Shown one piece after another: positions 17,992 through 27,111 of a stretch of DNA of 64,000 nt (positions are counted from its first letter, which is position 1; the number at the start of each line of letters is the position of its first letter). Under the pieces are notes generated by a model. That model had not been told where the DNA came from. It made no database searches and saw only the letters and a list, made by a program, of their open reading frames with translations. The DNA is from Pedobacter sp. FW305-3-2-15-E-R2A2 (GTDB taxonomy: Bacteria; Bacteroidota; Bacteroidia; Sphingobacteriales; Sphingobacteriaceae). Both the position numbers and the translations under genes were made by a program. The DNA is taken from assembly GCF_038446955.1 (NCBI RefSeq), contig NZ_CP151803.1, positions 6,138,001 to 6,202,000 of the forward strand, written 5' to 3'.

Positions 17992-18504
17992 ATGAATAGA
18001 AAACTACGAATAGCGCTGCTCTTAAACATTTTATGCATTTTATGCATGAGTGTCTTCTGTAGCCTTAATGTTTTCGCTCAGCGTTCAGACAGTACCATCT
18101 CCAATGTAAGGGCAAAAAAGATTTATAAAACGCCTCAGATCAAAGCAAATATTCCTACTTATAAGCCCCGATCTACTTTTGGATACATTCCTTACAATGA
18201 GGTTGCCAATACAAAGACTACTTCCAATATTAAGCAGGACAAAATCCTTACGGTATTAAAAGTATATCCGAATCCGGTAAGTGACCAGATCAACTTGATC
18301 CTCAGGTTAGACCGCGAATCGAATCTTTCGGTAAAAATAATGGACCTTCTGGGCAATGAAGTGGTAACCCTCTCCAATGAACGTATCCCCTCGGGTGAAC
18401 AAACAAAAAGTTATACGATCCCCAACCGCTTAAACAGTGGTATTTATTTCTTAAAGATTGTTTCCGGATCTGAAACTGTGGTAAAACGTATATCCGTTCT
18501 ATAA
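17992..18504 (+). CDS. Secreted protein with a T9SS type A sorting domain
   Basis: This 170-residue protein has a signal peptide (MNRKLRIALLLNILCILCMS, cleaved after FAQ) and a C-terminal sorting domain from about residue 90 to the end. The domain opens with VYPNPVSDQINL and continues through MDLLGNEV and LNSGIYFLKI to KRISVL, the classic type A signature for export by the type IX system and cell-surface attachment. The part between (about 60 residues) is basic and low in complexity, with no domain that I recognise. It is thus almost only a sorting tail. PorT at 5504 belongs to its export route. Confidence 0.88.
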   Translation: MNRKLRIALLLNILCILCMSVFCSLNVFAQRSDSTISNVRAKKIYKTPQIKANIPTYKPRSTFGYIPYNEVANTKTTSNIKQDKILTVLKVYPNPVSDQINLILRLDRESNLSVKIMDLLGNEVVTLSNERIPSGEQTKSYTIPNRLNSGIYFLKIVSGSETVVKRISVL

Positions 18505-18521
18505 TTCCTCCTATTCTTTAG

Positions 18522-18529
18522 TATTTTTG
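18522..18529 (+). promoter_or_regulatory. -7 promoter box of the FAH gene
   Basis: TATTTTTG matches TAnnTTTG and lies 64 bases before the ATG at 18594. No -33 TTG is evident. Confidence 0.45.
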
Positions 18530-18593
18530 GCCTTGAGGAAACTTTCAGGATTTTATCTTGTTAGCTACATAATTATTAAACACAAATCTGAAG

Positions 18594-19205
18594 ATGAAGA
18601 TAATTGCCATTGGCCGCAACTATGTCGCGCATGCCAACGAGTTGAACAATCCCGTTCCGGTAAGCCCGGTTATATTTCTTAAACCGGATACTGCCGCTTT
18701 AAAAGACAACAAACCTTTCTATATCCCTGATTTCTCGTCAGACATTCACTATGAACTGGAAGTCGTGCTGAAGATCTGTAAAGAAGGAAAACACATTTCG
18801 GAAAAGTTCGCTCCGAACTATTATGAAGAGCTGGGACTCGGGATCGATTTTACAGCAAGAGACATTCAGGCCATCCATAAAGAAAAAGGATTGCCTTGGG
18901 AACTCGCTAAAGCATTTGACCATAGTGCAGCTTTCAGCAGCTTTGTTCCAAAAACAGAAATTGAGGACATTTACAACCTCCCTTTTGAACTTAAAATCAA
19001 TGGGGCATCCAGACAAAATGGAAATACGAAAAATATGATCTTCTCTTATGAGCACATTATTTCCTTTGTCTCCAAATACATTACCTTAAAAAAAGGAGAC
19101 CTTATTTTTACAGGCACCCCTGAAGGTGTGGGCCAGGTTCATCAGGGCGACAAACTGGAGGCCTGGATGGCCGGACAGCAATTACTTAATTTCGATATAA
19201 AATAG
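18594..19205 (+). CDS. Fumarylacetoacetate hydrolase family protein
   Basis: The 203 residues form a single FAH domain of the short FAHD1/YcgM type. It starts with KIIAIGRNYVAHANEL, and the metal ligands are expected in HYELEVVL (Glu pair near residue 51) and in GIDFTARD near residue 83. FTGTPEGVG near the C-terminus is the conserved substrate loop. Members act as acylpyruvate hydrolases or oxaloacetate decarboxylases; the actual substrate is not known. It is followed by the M23 peptidase gene after 5 bases. Confidence 0.88.
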   Translation: MKIIAIGRNYVAHANELNNPVPVSPVIFLKPDTAALKDNKPFYIPDFSSDIHYELEVVLKICKEGKHISEKFAPNYYEELGLGIDFTARDIQAIHKEKGLPWELAKAFDHSAAFSSFVPKTEIEDIYNLPFELKINGASRQNGNTKNMIFSYEHIISFVSKYITLKKGDLIFTGTPEGVGQVHQGDKLEAWMAGQQLLNFDIK

Positions 19206-19210
19206 CTTCA

Positions 19211-20932
19211 ATGATTAAAGCAAAATTCCTACTTCTTTCGCTGGTATTTCTGAGCGGCTTTGCTCAGGCTCAGCAGATTTTCAGCAATAACAAATACCCG
19301 CTGGTAGATTTCAGATCACCTCTGGACATTGTTCCTCCGGCACTGGCAGGTTCATTCGGGGAACTCAGACCTAACCATTTCCATTCCGGAATGGATTATC
19401 GAACCAATCAACGCGAAGGATATCCTGTATATGCGATCGCGGACGGCTATATCTCCCGCCTAAGAGTAGAGAATAGTGGTTTTGGACTTGCACTATACAT
19501 CAATCATCCAAATGGTTACACTTCAGTATATGGCCATTTACAGCGATTTAACCCAAAAATCGCAACACAGGTAAAGGCGATACAGTATCAAAAGAAATCT
19601 TATGAAATAGATGAGTTTCCCAATTCCATACAAATTCCGGTGCGTAAAGGAGAGGTGATCGCCTATACGGGAAATACAGGAAGCTCAGGAGGTCCGCATT
19701 TACACTTTGAAGTCAGGGACACCAAGACTGAAGCGACTATCAACCCTCAGTTGTTTGGCTTCGAGATTCCGGATAATATTCCTCCGGTGATCTATTCGAT
19801 GTATGTATACCGGCTGAATAAAAAAAGCTTTAATGAATTTACACCAAAGCAATATTTTCAGGTGATTGGTGGGTCAGGCAATTATAAGCTAAACAAAGTA
19901 AACACCATCAACCTCAGCGGAGAAGTAGGTTTTGGAATCATCACAACCGATAAACACAATGGTGCATCAGGTACTAATGGCGTTTATTCTATAGAACTGG
20001 AACTGGATGGCAAGACCGTCTTCACTTCCTCTTTAGAGAAATTTAAATTTGAAAACAGTAAAGCCATAAATTCTCATATTGATTATCCTACGTTTATCAA
20101 TACCAGAAAGAGCATTCAAAAAAGCTTCGTGGACCCTGGAAATCCATTAACCATTTACAGCAATCTGATCAATAACGGAAGAATTGACTTCTCAGATGGA
20201 AAGCTTCACGAGTTAAAATACATCATTACAGATTCAAAAGGCAATAAGAGCATCCTTCCATTTAATGTTCAGGCAGATAGCAAATCGACCATCAATACCC
20301 CGGAGCAGAACCCTGGAACACTTTACTCCTATGCTAATCAAAATGAATTCAACAATGGAGAAGTAAAAGTAATTTTCCCTAAAGGAACGCTATATAATGA
20401 CCTGAATTTCCATTACAAAACTTTACCAAAACCGGCCGGAAATGCCTACTCTGCTGTTCATCAGATTCAGAATAGCCTGACTCCGCTTCATACCGGGTTT
20501 GAAATCTGGATTAAAGCAGACAGTAGCCTGAGTAAATATAAAGAAAAGGCATTGATCGTAAATACAGGCAGATCTTCTCAGGGTGGTTACTTTGAGAATG
20601 GATATGTAAAAGCCAAGCCCCGGAATTTTGGTGCCTTTTTTATCGCCATAGATACCCTCCCTCCTACACTCACACCGATCAACATCAGCGATGGGAAAAA
20701 TATGGCAGGGATCAGCAAGATGTCCTTCAAGTTAAGGGACAACTTATCCGGCATTAAAAGTTTCAATGGCTTTATTGACGGCAAGTGGATCTTAATGGAA
20801 TTCGACACCAAGTCGGCCAGCCTATGGCATACCTTTGATGACAGGACAACTCCGGGAAAACATACCCTGGAAGTAATTGTTACTGATATGAAAGACAACA
20901 ACAGAAACTATTCAATCACGTTTTATAAATAA
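19211..20932 (+). CDS. M23 family metallopeptidase
   Basis: This 573-residue secreted protein has a signal peptide (MIKAKFLLLSLVFLSGFAQAQ) and an N-terminal LytM/M23 domain at about residues 50-185. The zinc motif HSGMD (first His and Asp ligands) and HLHFEVR (with the HxH pair) are both intact, so it should be an active peptidoglycan endopeptidase. The remaining 380 residues are mostly beta-rich with Ig-like character and no family that I recognise. It would act in the periplasm or outer membrane on cell-wall crosslinks. It lies between the FAH gene and bcp with 4-5 base gaps. Confidence 0.9.
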   Translation: MIKAKFLLLSLVFLSGFAQAQQIFSNNKYPLVDFRSPLDIVPPALAGSFGELRPNHFHSGMDYRTNQREGYPVYAIADGYISRLRVENSGFGLALYINHPNGYTSVYGHLQRFNPKIATQVKAIQYQKKSYEIDEFPNSIQIPVRKGEVIAYTGNTGSSGGPHLHFEVRDTKTEATINPQLFGFEIPDNIPPVIYSMYVYRLNKKSFNEFTPKQYFQVIGGSGNYKLNKVNTINLSGEVGFGIITTDKHNGASGTNGVYSIELELDGKTVFTSSLEKFKFENSKAINSHIDYPTFINTRKSIQKSFVDPGNPLTIYSNLINNGRIDFSDGKLHELKYIITDSKGNKSILPFNVQADSKSTINTPEQNPGTLYSYANQNEFNNGEVKVIFPKGTLYNDLNFHYKTLPKPAGNAYSAVHQIQNSLTPLHTGFEIWIKADSSLSKYKEKALIVNTGRSSQGGYFENGYVKAKPRNFGAFFIAIDTLPPTLTPINISDGKNMAGISKMSFKLRDNLSGIKSFNGFIDGKWILMEFDTKSASLWHTFDDRTTPGKHTLEVIVTDMKDNNRNYSITFYK

Positions 20933-20936
20933 CATT

Positions 20937-21398
20937 ATGAGTGAATTAAAAGAAGGTCAGGCAGCTCCTGACTTTACCGCAACAGATCAGGATGGAAATG
21001 CCATTTCTTTAAATCAATTTAAAGGAAAGAAAGTGGTCCTTTATTTCTATCCAAAAGATGATACCCCGGGATGTACTGCCGAAGCCTGCGACTTTAGAGA
21101 CAATTACCAGGGTTTAACCGCAAAGGGAATTGTGGTATTGGGTGTAAGTGTGGACGACGAAAAATCTCATCAGAAATTTGCGACGAAGCATAGTCTTCCT
21201 TTTACCCTTATAGCAGATACAGATAAAAAGATCGTGGAAGCTTATGGCGTTTGGGGAGAAAAGAATATGTATGGCAAGAAATACATGGGAACAAACAGGA
21301 AAACATTCCTGATTGATGAAGAAGGAAACATCTCACATATTATCAGTAAGGTAGACACCAAAAACTCAACAGCACAAGTATTGGAGCTGTTAAAATAA
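20937..21398 (+). CDS. bcp: Thioredoxin-dependent thiol peroxidase (BCP/PrxQ)
   Basis: This 153-residue peroxiredoxin reduces hydroperoxides with electrons from thioredoxin. The motif PKDDTPGCTAEAC carries the peroxidatic Cys46 and the resolving Cys51, the atypical two-cysteine arrangement of the BCP group. It ends with a normal family length and is the last gene of the FAH-M23-bcp run. TrxA is encoded at 30401. Confidence 0.95.
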   Translation: MSELKEGQAAPDFTATDQDGNAISLNQFKGKKVVLYFYPKDDTPGCTAEACDFRDNYQGLTAKGIVVLGVSVDDEKSHQKFATKHSLPFTLIADTDKKIVEAYGVWGEKNMYGKKYMGTNRKTFLIDEEGNISHIISKVDTKNSTAQVLELLK

Positions 21399-21446
21399 AA
21401 AAAAGGACATGGCGACGGCAATTGATAAAGCCGCCGTCATGACTCT

Positions 21447-22949
21447 CTATAGCCCCCCGGCTGTGCTGCCTACCAGCGTTTCTATCTTTTGATACAGTTC
21501 TGTGGAATCAAAAGGTTTGGAGATATAATCGTTCATTCCAATATCAGCACATTTTTCCAATTCTCCTTTTATCGTATGGGCAGTCATGGCTACAATAGGA
21601 ATATCGCCCTTATTTCCAGGCATCTTTCTAATGATCCGCGTAGCTTCATAACCATCCAGCTCGGGCATTTGCAGGTCCATTAAGATAATGTCAAAATCTC
21701 CATTTCGATATTCTTCCAGGGCAACACTGCCATTTTCGGCAACCGTAGTCTCGTAACCTCTCTTATCCAGTAATTTGATCACCAAAAGCTGATTAATCGG
21801 ATTATCTTCTACCACCAGAATCCGAACACCTTTACCTGTTTCCAGAACGGTTTCCGGCAATTTTAACAATAGATGCTGTGTTTCTTTGCTGACTTCATCA
21901 CTTACTTTCCCAAAAGGCAATCTGAAATAAAAATCAGAGCCCTGTCCGACAATACTGTCTAGAAACACCTTCCCCCCTTGTAATTCTACCAATCGTTTCA
22001 CAATACTTAACCCAAGTCCTGTTCCGGCATACCTTCTGGAAGTATCATTGGTGACCTGCTCAAAGAAATCAAACACTTTTTGATGTTTATCATTAGGAAT
22101 CCCAATTCCAGTATCCTTTACCCGAAATTCTATGATTACCCTTTCTTCCAGATTTTCAACCAACTGCAGGGAAATCCAGACCTCTCCATGCTCGGTGAAC
22201 TTTATCGCATTGGAGGTGAGGTTCAAAAGAATCTGTCCTAAACGCACTGCATCTCCACTAAGGACCATCGGCAGCTCTTCAGGAATCAAATAACTGAAAT
22301 TCAAACCTTTAAGCTTTGCTGCAGGTTCCATTAACCGATATATGGAACGCACGGTATCTTTAAGTTCGAATGGCTGGTTAACGAAATTGATGTCGCCCGA
22401 CTCTAACCTGGAAAAGTCGAGAATATCATTAAGTATGGCCATAAGCTGGTCGGCAGATTTAATAATCATTTGAAGGGATTCCCGATGATCCTCATCCACC
22501 AGTGATTCTTCCAGTAGCTTTGCAAATCCCAAAACACCGTTCATTGGTGTCCGGATCTCATGACTAATATTTACCAGAAAAATTTGCTTGGCCTTCTCTG
22601 AAGCTTCTCTCTTTCCCTGCTCCCGGATGATCTTCTGCTCTGCTAACTCCAGAGAACTTCCTTGATGGCTAAGTGCTTCCCTTAGTTCCTGATAAGATGG
22701 CAATACCGGCTCGACAATGGCCTCAGGCTGGTCAAAATAACTTTTAACACGTTTTACTAAAATAAAACATAAAACGAGAACCATTCCTCCTGCAAATAAG
22801 GACAAACCAATCATTAACGGACTTTTATCGGAAAACAGTAATGTACCATATCCGATGAGCGTAGAGAGGATGATAAGCAATATCAACAGATATAACTTTC
22901 CTGAAATAGAAATATTATTCAGCCTCTTTCTTAAGGTGGAAATGAGCAT
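21447..22949 (-). CDS. Hybrid sensor histidine kinase with a receiver domain
   Basis: This 500-residue inner membrane protein has two hydrophobic segments at about residues 18-39 and 46-66, and no PAS, HAMP or periplasmic sensor domain. The HisKA box ISHEIRTPMNG has the phosphorylated His130. The ATPase domain shows LTSNAIKF (N box), DTGIGIP (G1) and GTGLGLSI (G2). A C-terminal receiver starts at ILVVEDNPIN, with the aspartate in LMDLQMPELDG near residue 426. There is no histidine phosphotransfer domain and no DNA-binding domain, so the output must go through another protein. The periplasmic loop is only about 6 residues, so it may sense membrane or cytosolic signals. Confidence 0.92.
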   Translation of the reverse strand: MLISTLRKRLNNISISGKLYLLILLIILSTLIGYGTLLFSDKSPLMIGLSLFAGGMVLVLCFILVKRVKSYFDQPEAIVEPVLPSYQELREALSHQGSSLELAEQKIIREQGKREASEKAKQIFLVNISHEIRTPMNGVLGFAKLLEESLVDEDHRESLQMIIKSADQLMAILNDILDFSRLESGDINFVNQPFELKDTVRSIYRLMEPAAKLKGLNFSYLIPEELPMVLSGDAVRLGQILLNLTSNAIKFTEHGEVWISLQLVENLEERVIIEFRVKDTGIGIPNDKHQKVFDFFEQVTNDTSRRYAGTGLGLSIVKRLVELQGGKVFLDSIVGQGSDFYFRLPFGKVSDEVSKETQHLLLKLPETVLETGKGVRILVVEDNPINQLLVIKLLDKRGYETTVAENGSVALEEYRNGDFDIILMDLQMPELDGYEATRIIRKMPGNKGDIPIVAMTAHTIKGELEKCADIGMNDYISKPFDSTELYQKIETLVGSTAGGL

Positions 22950-23093
22950 ATAAAAACGTTAAAGCGTGAGCGGCCCCCCTATCGGATGATATATAAAAAT
23001 ACTATTTTACACCTGAATTTGTTTTTAAAATGTCCGTTCATTTTGTTCAGTATTAAACAGATAACCTAATTTAGAACAGAAGAGATAGAAAAT

Positions 23094-23126
23094 AAAACAG
23101 GGGAAGCTGAATGCTTCCCCTGTTTT
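23094..23126 (-). terminator. Terminator of the sugar transporter gene
   Basis: A perfect 14-bp stem (23094-23107 with 23113-23126) with a 5-base loop lies just after the transporter stop at 23130. Both strands have a T-rich tail. Confidence 0.85.
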
Positions 23127-23129
23127 ATT

Positions 23130-24413
23130 TTAAGATTTAGTTCTGATCTTATGCCCACGAGCAGCAAAAAACCAGATGTATAAATAACAAGGCAATACGC
23201 TGACAAAAAACGCCAGCTGGAAATGCATATGTGCATAATCTTTTAAATAACCATAAATCAGCGGCCAGATCGCTCCACCGGCAATACCCATAATCATGAT
23301 TGCAGATCCTGTTTTTGTAAATTTACCCAGGTCTTTAATTCCCAGAGGAAAAATCGCCGGCCACATCAGTGAATTTGCCAATCCTAATAAGCCTACAAAT
23401 ACAACCGAAGTATAACCTGTGGTCAGGTAGGCTGCAGTGATAAAAATCACACCCAAAATAGCACAGATCTTTAAAGCCGCTTGTTGGGTAATGTATTTAG
23501 GGATCACAATAATTCCAATCACATAACCAACCAACATACTCGCCAGTGTCAACGTAGTAAAGTATTTACTGATATCAGCACTGATTCCAAGAGATTTACC
23601 ATAAACTCCGATAATATCACCTGCCATTACTTCTGCAGCTACATAAACAAAGATACAGAAGGCCCCAAGGAACAAATGCGGAAACTGGAAAATAGAGGTT
23701 TTAGTTACACGAACCTCATTGTCTGCCAGAACCTCTTCTTTATCTACATCCACTTCCGGAAGATTCGAATATTTGATAAACAAAGCAAAAGCAGAGAAAA
23801 CGATCGCCAATACAATATATGGAGCATGAACACGACCCAATACTTCTTGTAATAAAGCTTCACGTTCCAACACAGTCGTCGCCGCATCAGCGATTTTTGT
23901 TTCAATAGCAGAAGCGTTCTTAAGGAAAATAGTTCCCATGATAATTGGTACAATCAGACCCGCAAACTTATTACACAGTCCCATAATACTGATCCGTTTC
24001 GCTGCGCTTTCTATTGGGCCAATGATACTGATGTATGGGTTAGAGGCAGTCTGCAATAAGGATAAAGCCGCACCCTGAATGAAAATACCAGTCAGAAATA
24101 AACCAAAGCTTCTGGTATTCGCTGCCGGAATAAAAATCAGCGAGCCAAATGCCAAAATAAGTAAACCTATAATAATCCCGTTCTTAAAGCCAAGTTTTCT
24201 TAAAATCCAGGAAGAAGGAAGTGCAAGAAAGAAATAGGCGATATAGGAAGCAAATGTTACCAGAAAAGCCTCGAAATCGGTCTTAAGACCACAAGCTAAT
24301 TTGAGAAAGGGAATTAAGGTACTATTGGCCCAGGTTACAAAGCCAAAAATGAAGAACAAAGCCCCAATGGTTACAATGGGAGAAATTACTGATTTTTGTG
24401 TTTGGTTTGTCAT
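23130..24413 (-). CDS. Sugar MFS transporter (FucP/GluP type)
   Basis: This 427-residue inner membrane protein has about twelve hydrophobic segments. The start FFIFGFVTWANSTLIPFLK and LQTASNPYISIIGP are characteristic of the FucP/GluP glucose-galactose-fucose:H+ symporter group of the major facilitator superfamily. The sugar cannot be fixed from the sequence; L-fucose, glucose or galactose are the likely ones. It has its own terminator. Upstream, 24414-24654 is an AT-rich divergent control region towards transketolase. Confidence 0.88.
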   Translation of the reverse strand: MTNQTQKSVISPIVTIGALFFIFGFVTWANSTLIPFLKLACGLKTDFEAFLVTFASYIAYFFLALPSSWILRKLGFKNGIIIGLLILAFGSLIFIPAANTRSFGLFLTGIFIQGAALSLLQTASNPYISIIGPIESAAKRISIMGLCNKFAGLIVPIIMGTIFLKNASAIETKIADAATTVLEREALLQEVLGRVHAPYIVLAIVFSAFALFIKYSNLPEVDVDKEEVLADNEVRVTKTSIFQFPHLFLGAFCIFVYVAAEVMAGDIIGVYGKSLGISADISKYFTTLTLASMLVGYVIGIIVIPKYITQQAALKICAILGVIFITAAYLTTGYTSVVFVGLLGLANSLMWPAIFPLGIKDLGKFTKTGSAIMIMGIAGGAIWPLIYGYLKDYAHMHFQLAFFVSVLPCYLYIWFFAARGHKIRTKS

Positions 24414-24621
24414 GATTTGGTTTAAGTATTTTTAGTTTTCAATTTTGCGGTGTTTGGTTAGTTTTTTTATGAAAATCGAAGATATCAGTCCCTAAAAATA
24501 TAGAATTCTATGGAATATCAAGCTTATCTTGCAAAAAGCGTAGCAAAATAAACAAATATCCCTACCTTTTGGCCTGATACCAAACTTTACCTTAACATGT
24601 TACGTCCAAAGTATTTTTAAT

Positions 24622-24629
24622 TACATTTG
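24622..24629 (+). promoter_or_regulatory. -7 promoter box of the transketolase genes
   Basis: TACATTTG matches TAnnTTTG, 25 bases before the ATG at 24655. A palindromic TTAACATGTTA lies at about 24593-24603. Confidence 0.55.
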
Positions 24630-24654
24630 TCATATTAATCAATAACCCCAATTA

Positions 24655-25500
24655 ATGAAACATACAATCAATGAATTAGAAGATATCGCTTCTCAAGTAA
24701 GAAGAGATATTGTTAGAATGGTGCACGGTTGCCAGTCAGGCCACCCGGGAGGATCATTAGGATGTGCAGACTTCATGACTGCCTTGTATTTTGACGTCAT
24801 GAACCACTCTACTGATTTCACAATGGATGGAATCGGAGAAGATCTATTTTTCCTTTCTAACGGACACATTTCACCGGTTTTCTATAGTGTATTGGCAAGA
24901 TCAGGTTACTTTGAGGTGAGCGAACTTGCAACCTTCAGAAAATTGAATTCAAGATTACAGGGACACCCAACCACTCATGAGCACCTTCCGGGAATCAGAA
25001 TTGCTTCCGGATCTTTAGGTCAGGGCATGTCTGTAGCAATTGGGGCGGCACAAGCTAAAAAATTAAATAAAGATAAGTCCATCGTATATTCCTTACATGG
25101 AGATGGTGAATTACAGGAAGGTCAGAATTGGGAAGCCATCATGTATGCACCTTTTAATAAAGTAGACAACCTGATTTCTACCATTGATTACAATGGTCAG
25201 CAGATCGATGGTCCTACAGAAAAAGTACTTTCATTGGAAAGTCTGCAAGCTAAATTTGAAGCTTTCGGATGGCATGTAATTACCTCTAATGGTAATGATA
25301 TGGACGATATCGTTAAAGCATTGCACTATGCTAAATCTTTAACCGGTAAAGGCAAACCAATTTTAAACTTAATGAGTACAATCATGGGTAATGGTGTAGA
25401 TTTCATGATGGGATCTCACAAATGGCATGGTGTTGCTCCAAATGATGAGCAGCTTGCAACAGCCTTAGCACAATTAAACACGACCCTAAAAGACTACTAA
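24655..25500 (+). CDS. Transketolase, N-terminal subunit
   Basis: This 281-residue protein is the thiamine-diphosphate-binding half of a split transketolase. The motif GDGELQEGQNWEA near residue 149 is the ThDP/Mg2+ motif. GGSLGCADFMTALYFDV and the HGVAPND end are also typical of the family. With the following gene it rebuilds one whole enzyme of the non-oxidative pentose phosphate pathway. A 4-base gap to the C-terminal subunit points to co-translation. Confidence 0.93.
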   Translation: MKHTINELEDIASQVRRDIVRMVHGCQSGHPGGSLGCADFMTALYFDVMNHSTDFTMDGIGEDLFFLSNGHISPVFYSVLARSGYFEVSELATFRKLNSRLQGHPTTHEHLPGIRIASGSLGQGMSVAIGAAQAKKLNKDKSIVYSLHGDGELQEGQNWEAIMYAPFNKVDNLISTIDYNGQQIDGPTEKVLSLESLQAKFEAFGWHVITSNGNDMDDIVKALHYAKSLTGKGKPILNLMSTIMGNGVDFMMGSHKWHGVAPNDEQLATALAQLNTTLKDY

Positions 25501-25504
25501 GATC

Positions 25505-26464
25505 ATGAAAAAGTACACATATACTGAAAAGAAAGATACCCGTTCCGGTTTTGGAGCAGGATTACTTGAAGCCGGAAAAAAGAATCCCGAAGTGGTTGCA
25601 CTTTGTGCCGACTTAGTGGGATCTTTGAAAATGGACGCCTTTATTAAAGAATTTCCAGAGCGCTTTTTCCAAATCGGCATTGCCGAAGCAAATATGATCG
25701 GCATCGCTGCAGGTCTGACTATCGGTGGAAAAATTCCTTTTACAGGAACTTTCGCCAACTTCTCTACAGGACGGGTTTATGACCAGATCAGACAATCCGT
25801 TGCTTATTCCAATAAAAATGTAAAAATCTGTGCTTCGCACGCCGGATTAACCTTAGGTGAAGATGGGGCAACTCACCAGATCCTGGAAGATATAGGTTTG
25901 ATGAAAATGCTTCCGGGCATGACCGTGATCAATACTTGTGATTATAACCAAACCAAAGCGGCAACGATTGCAATCGCAGAATTTGAAGGCCCTGTTTACT
26001 TACGTTTCGGACGCCCGGTAATTCCTGTATTTACTGATCCTGATCAAAAATTTGAAATTGGTAAAGCATGGATGGTAAATGAAGGTACTGATGTAACCAT
26101 CGTCGCTACCGGACACATGGTATGGAAAGCAATTGAAGCCGGAGAGAAATTAGCAGAAATGGGCATTGATGCAGAAATCATCAATATTCATACCATCAAA
26201 CCTCTGGACGAAGCAGCTATCCTGAAATCTATCAAAAAAACAGGTTGTGTGGTTACGGCTGAAGAACACAATAAATTTGGTGGTCTTGGCGAAAGTGTCG
26301 CCAGATTACTTTCTACAGAGCTTCCATCACCTCAGGAATTTGTTGCAGTAAATGACAGTTTCGGAGAAAGTGGAACACCTGATCAATTGATGACTAAATA
26401 TGGTCTGGATACCATTAACATCATCGAAGCAGTTCAGAAAGTCATGAAAAGAGCAAACAAATAA
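25505..26464 (+). CDS. Transketolase, C-terminal subunit
   Basis: This 319-residue protein holds the pyrimidine-binding and C-terminal domains of transketolase. The segment GIAEANMIGIAAGL carries the conserved Glu that activates ThDP, and the final third (VTIVATGHMVWKAIEAGEKL onward) is the regulatory C-terminal domain. It pairs with the N-terminal subunit just upstream. DXS and pyruvate dehydrogenase beta subunits look similar, but the partner gene supports transketolase. Confidence 0.93.
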   Translation: MKKYTYTEKKDTRSGFGAGLLEAGKKNPEVVALCADLVGSLKMDAFIKEFPERFFQIGIAEANMIGIAAGLTIGGKIPFTGTFANFSTGRVYDQIRQSVAYSNKNVKICASHAGLTLGEDGATHQILEDIGLMKMLPGMTVINTCDYNQTKAATIAIAEFEGPVYLRFGRPVIPVFTDPDQKFEIGKAWMVNEGTDVTIVATGHMVWKAIEAGEKLAEMGIDAEIINIHTIKPLDEAAILKSIKKTGCVVTAEEHNKFGGLGESVARLLSTELPSPQEFVAVNDSFGESGTPDQLMTKYGLDTINIIEAVQKVMKRANK

Positions 26465-26505
26465 GAACCGTAATGGTTCTGGTATCTGTATAAAACTCAC
26501 AGATA
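26464..26505 (+). repeat. Two hairpins between the transketolase and sigma factor genes
   Basis: AGAACC/GGTTCT (26464-26469 with 26475-26480) and TATCTGT/ACAGATA (26483-26489 with 26499-26505) form two adjacent hairpins without T-runs. They may separate the two transcription units. Confidence 0.4.
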
Positions 26506-26516
26506 AAAGACAATAA

Positions 26517-27077
26517 ATGAAGCAGGTTGAAGATTCAGAAATCTTAGAGAAATTTTCCAACGAAAAAACTCGGCATGAAGGCTTTAACCTGCTTCTTAGT
26601 AAATATCAGCAAAAGATCTATTGGCACATCCGCCGTTTAGTCATCGATCACGACGATACCGACGATCTGGTTCAGGAAACCTTCGTTAAAGTCTGGAAAA
26701 ACCTGGATAAGTTTCGCAGCGATTCCAAATTATATACCTGGGTGTACCGCATCGCCACCAATGAATCAATTACCTTCCTGAATAAAAAGAAACAACGGAA
26801 CAATACCCCGCTGGATGAAGTTTCTGAAGAACTTGCAGAAACCCTCGTCGCCTCCTCCTATTTTAATGGAGATAAAATTCAGATGAAATTACAGCAAGCC
26901 TTGCTGACTTTACCCGAAAAACAACGCCTGATTTTTAACATGAAATACTTTGACGACCTCAAATATGAAGAAATATCTGAGATCACAGGAACGAGCGTAG
27001 GAGCGCTTAAAGCCTCTTTTCACATTGCAGTAAAGAAAGTTGAAGTTTTTATGCTAAATGAAGACATTACCTTTTAA
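26517..27077 (+). CDS. RNA polymerase sigma factor, ECF type
   Basis: This 186-residue protein has sigma-70 region 2 with DDTDDLVQETFVKVWKNL around residues 45-62, and region 4 with LPEKQRLIFNMKYFDDLKY plus a helix-turn-helix (ISEITGTSVGALKASF) around residues 130-175. There is no region 1 or 3, so it is an extracytoplasmic-function sigma. A putative membrane anti-sigma partner and a periplasmic Spy-like protein follow. The target promoters are unknown. No -7 box of the housekeeping type was seen upstream, so it may be autoregulated; that is inference. Confidence 0.92.
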   Translation: MKQVEDSEILEKFSNEKTRHEGFNLLLSKYQQKIYWHIRRLVIDHDDTDDLVQETFVKVWKNLDKFRSDSKLYTWVYRIATNESITFLNKKKQRNNTPLDEVSEELAETLVASSYFNGDKIQMKLQQALLTLPEKQRLIFNMKYFDDLKYEEISEITGTSVGALKASFHIAVKKVEVFMLNEDITF

Positions 27078-27111
27078 ACCTTTTGCCCCGGATTGTATCA
27101 ATATAGTAGTG

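Noticed and set aside
21409..21440. Hairpin between bcp and the histidine kinase
   Set aside because: The stem has a mismatch and a G-T pair and no T-run on either side; I could not support a terminator.
24655..26464. Split transketolase as a frameshifted single gene
   Set aside because: Each half has its own start and stop with a 4-base gap, and split transketolases are known; no sign of a decayed frame.
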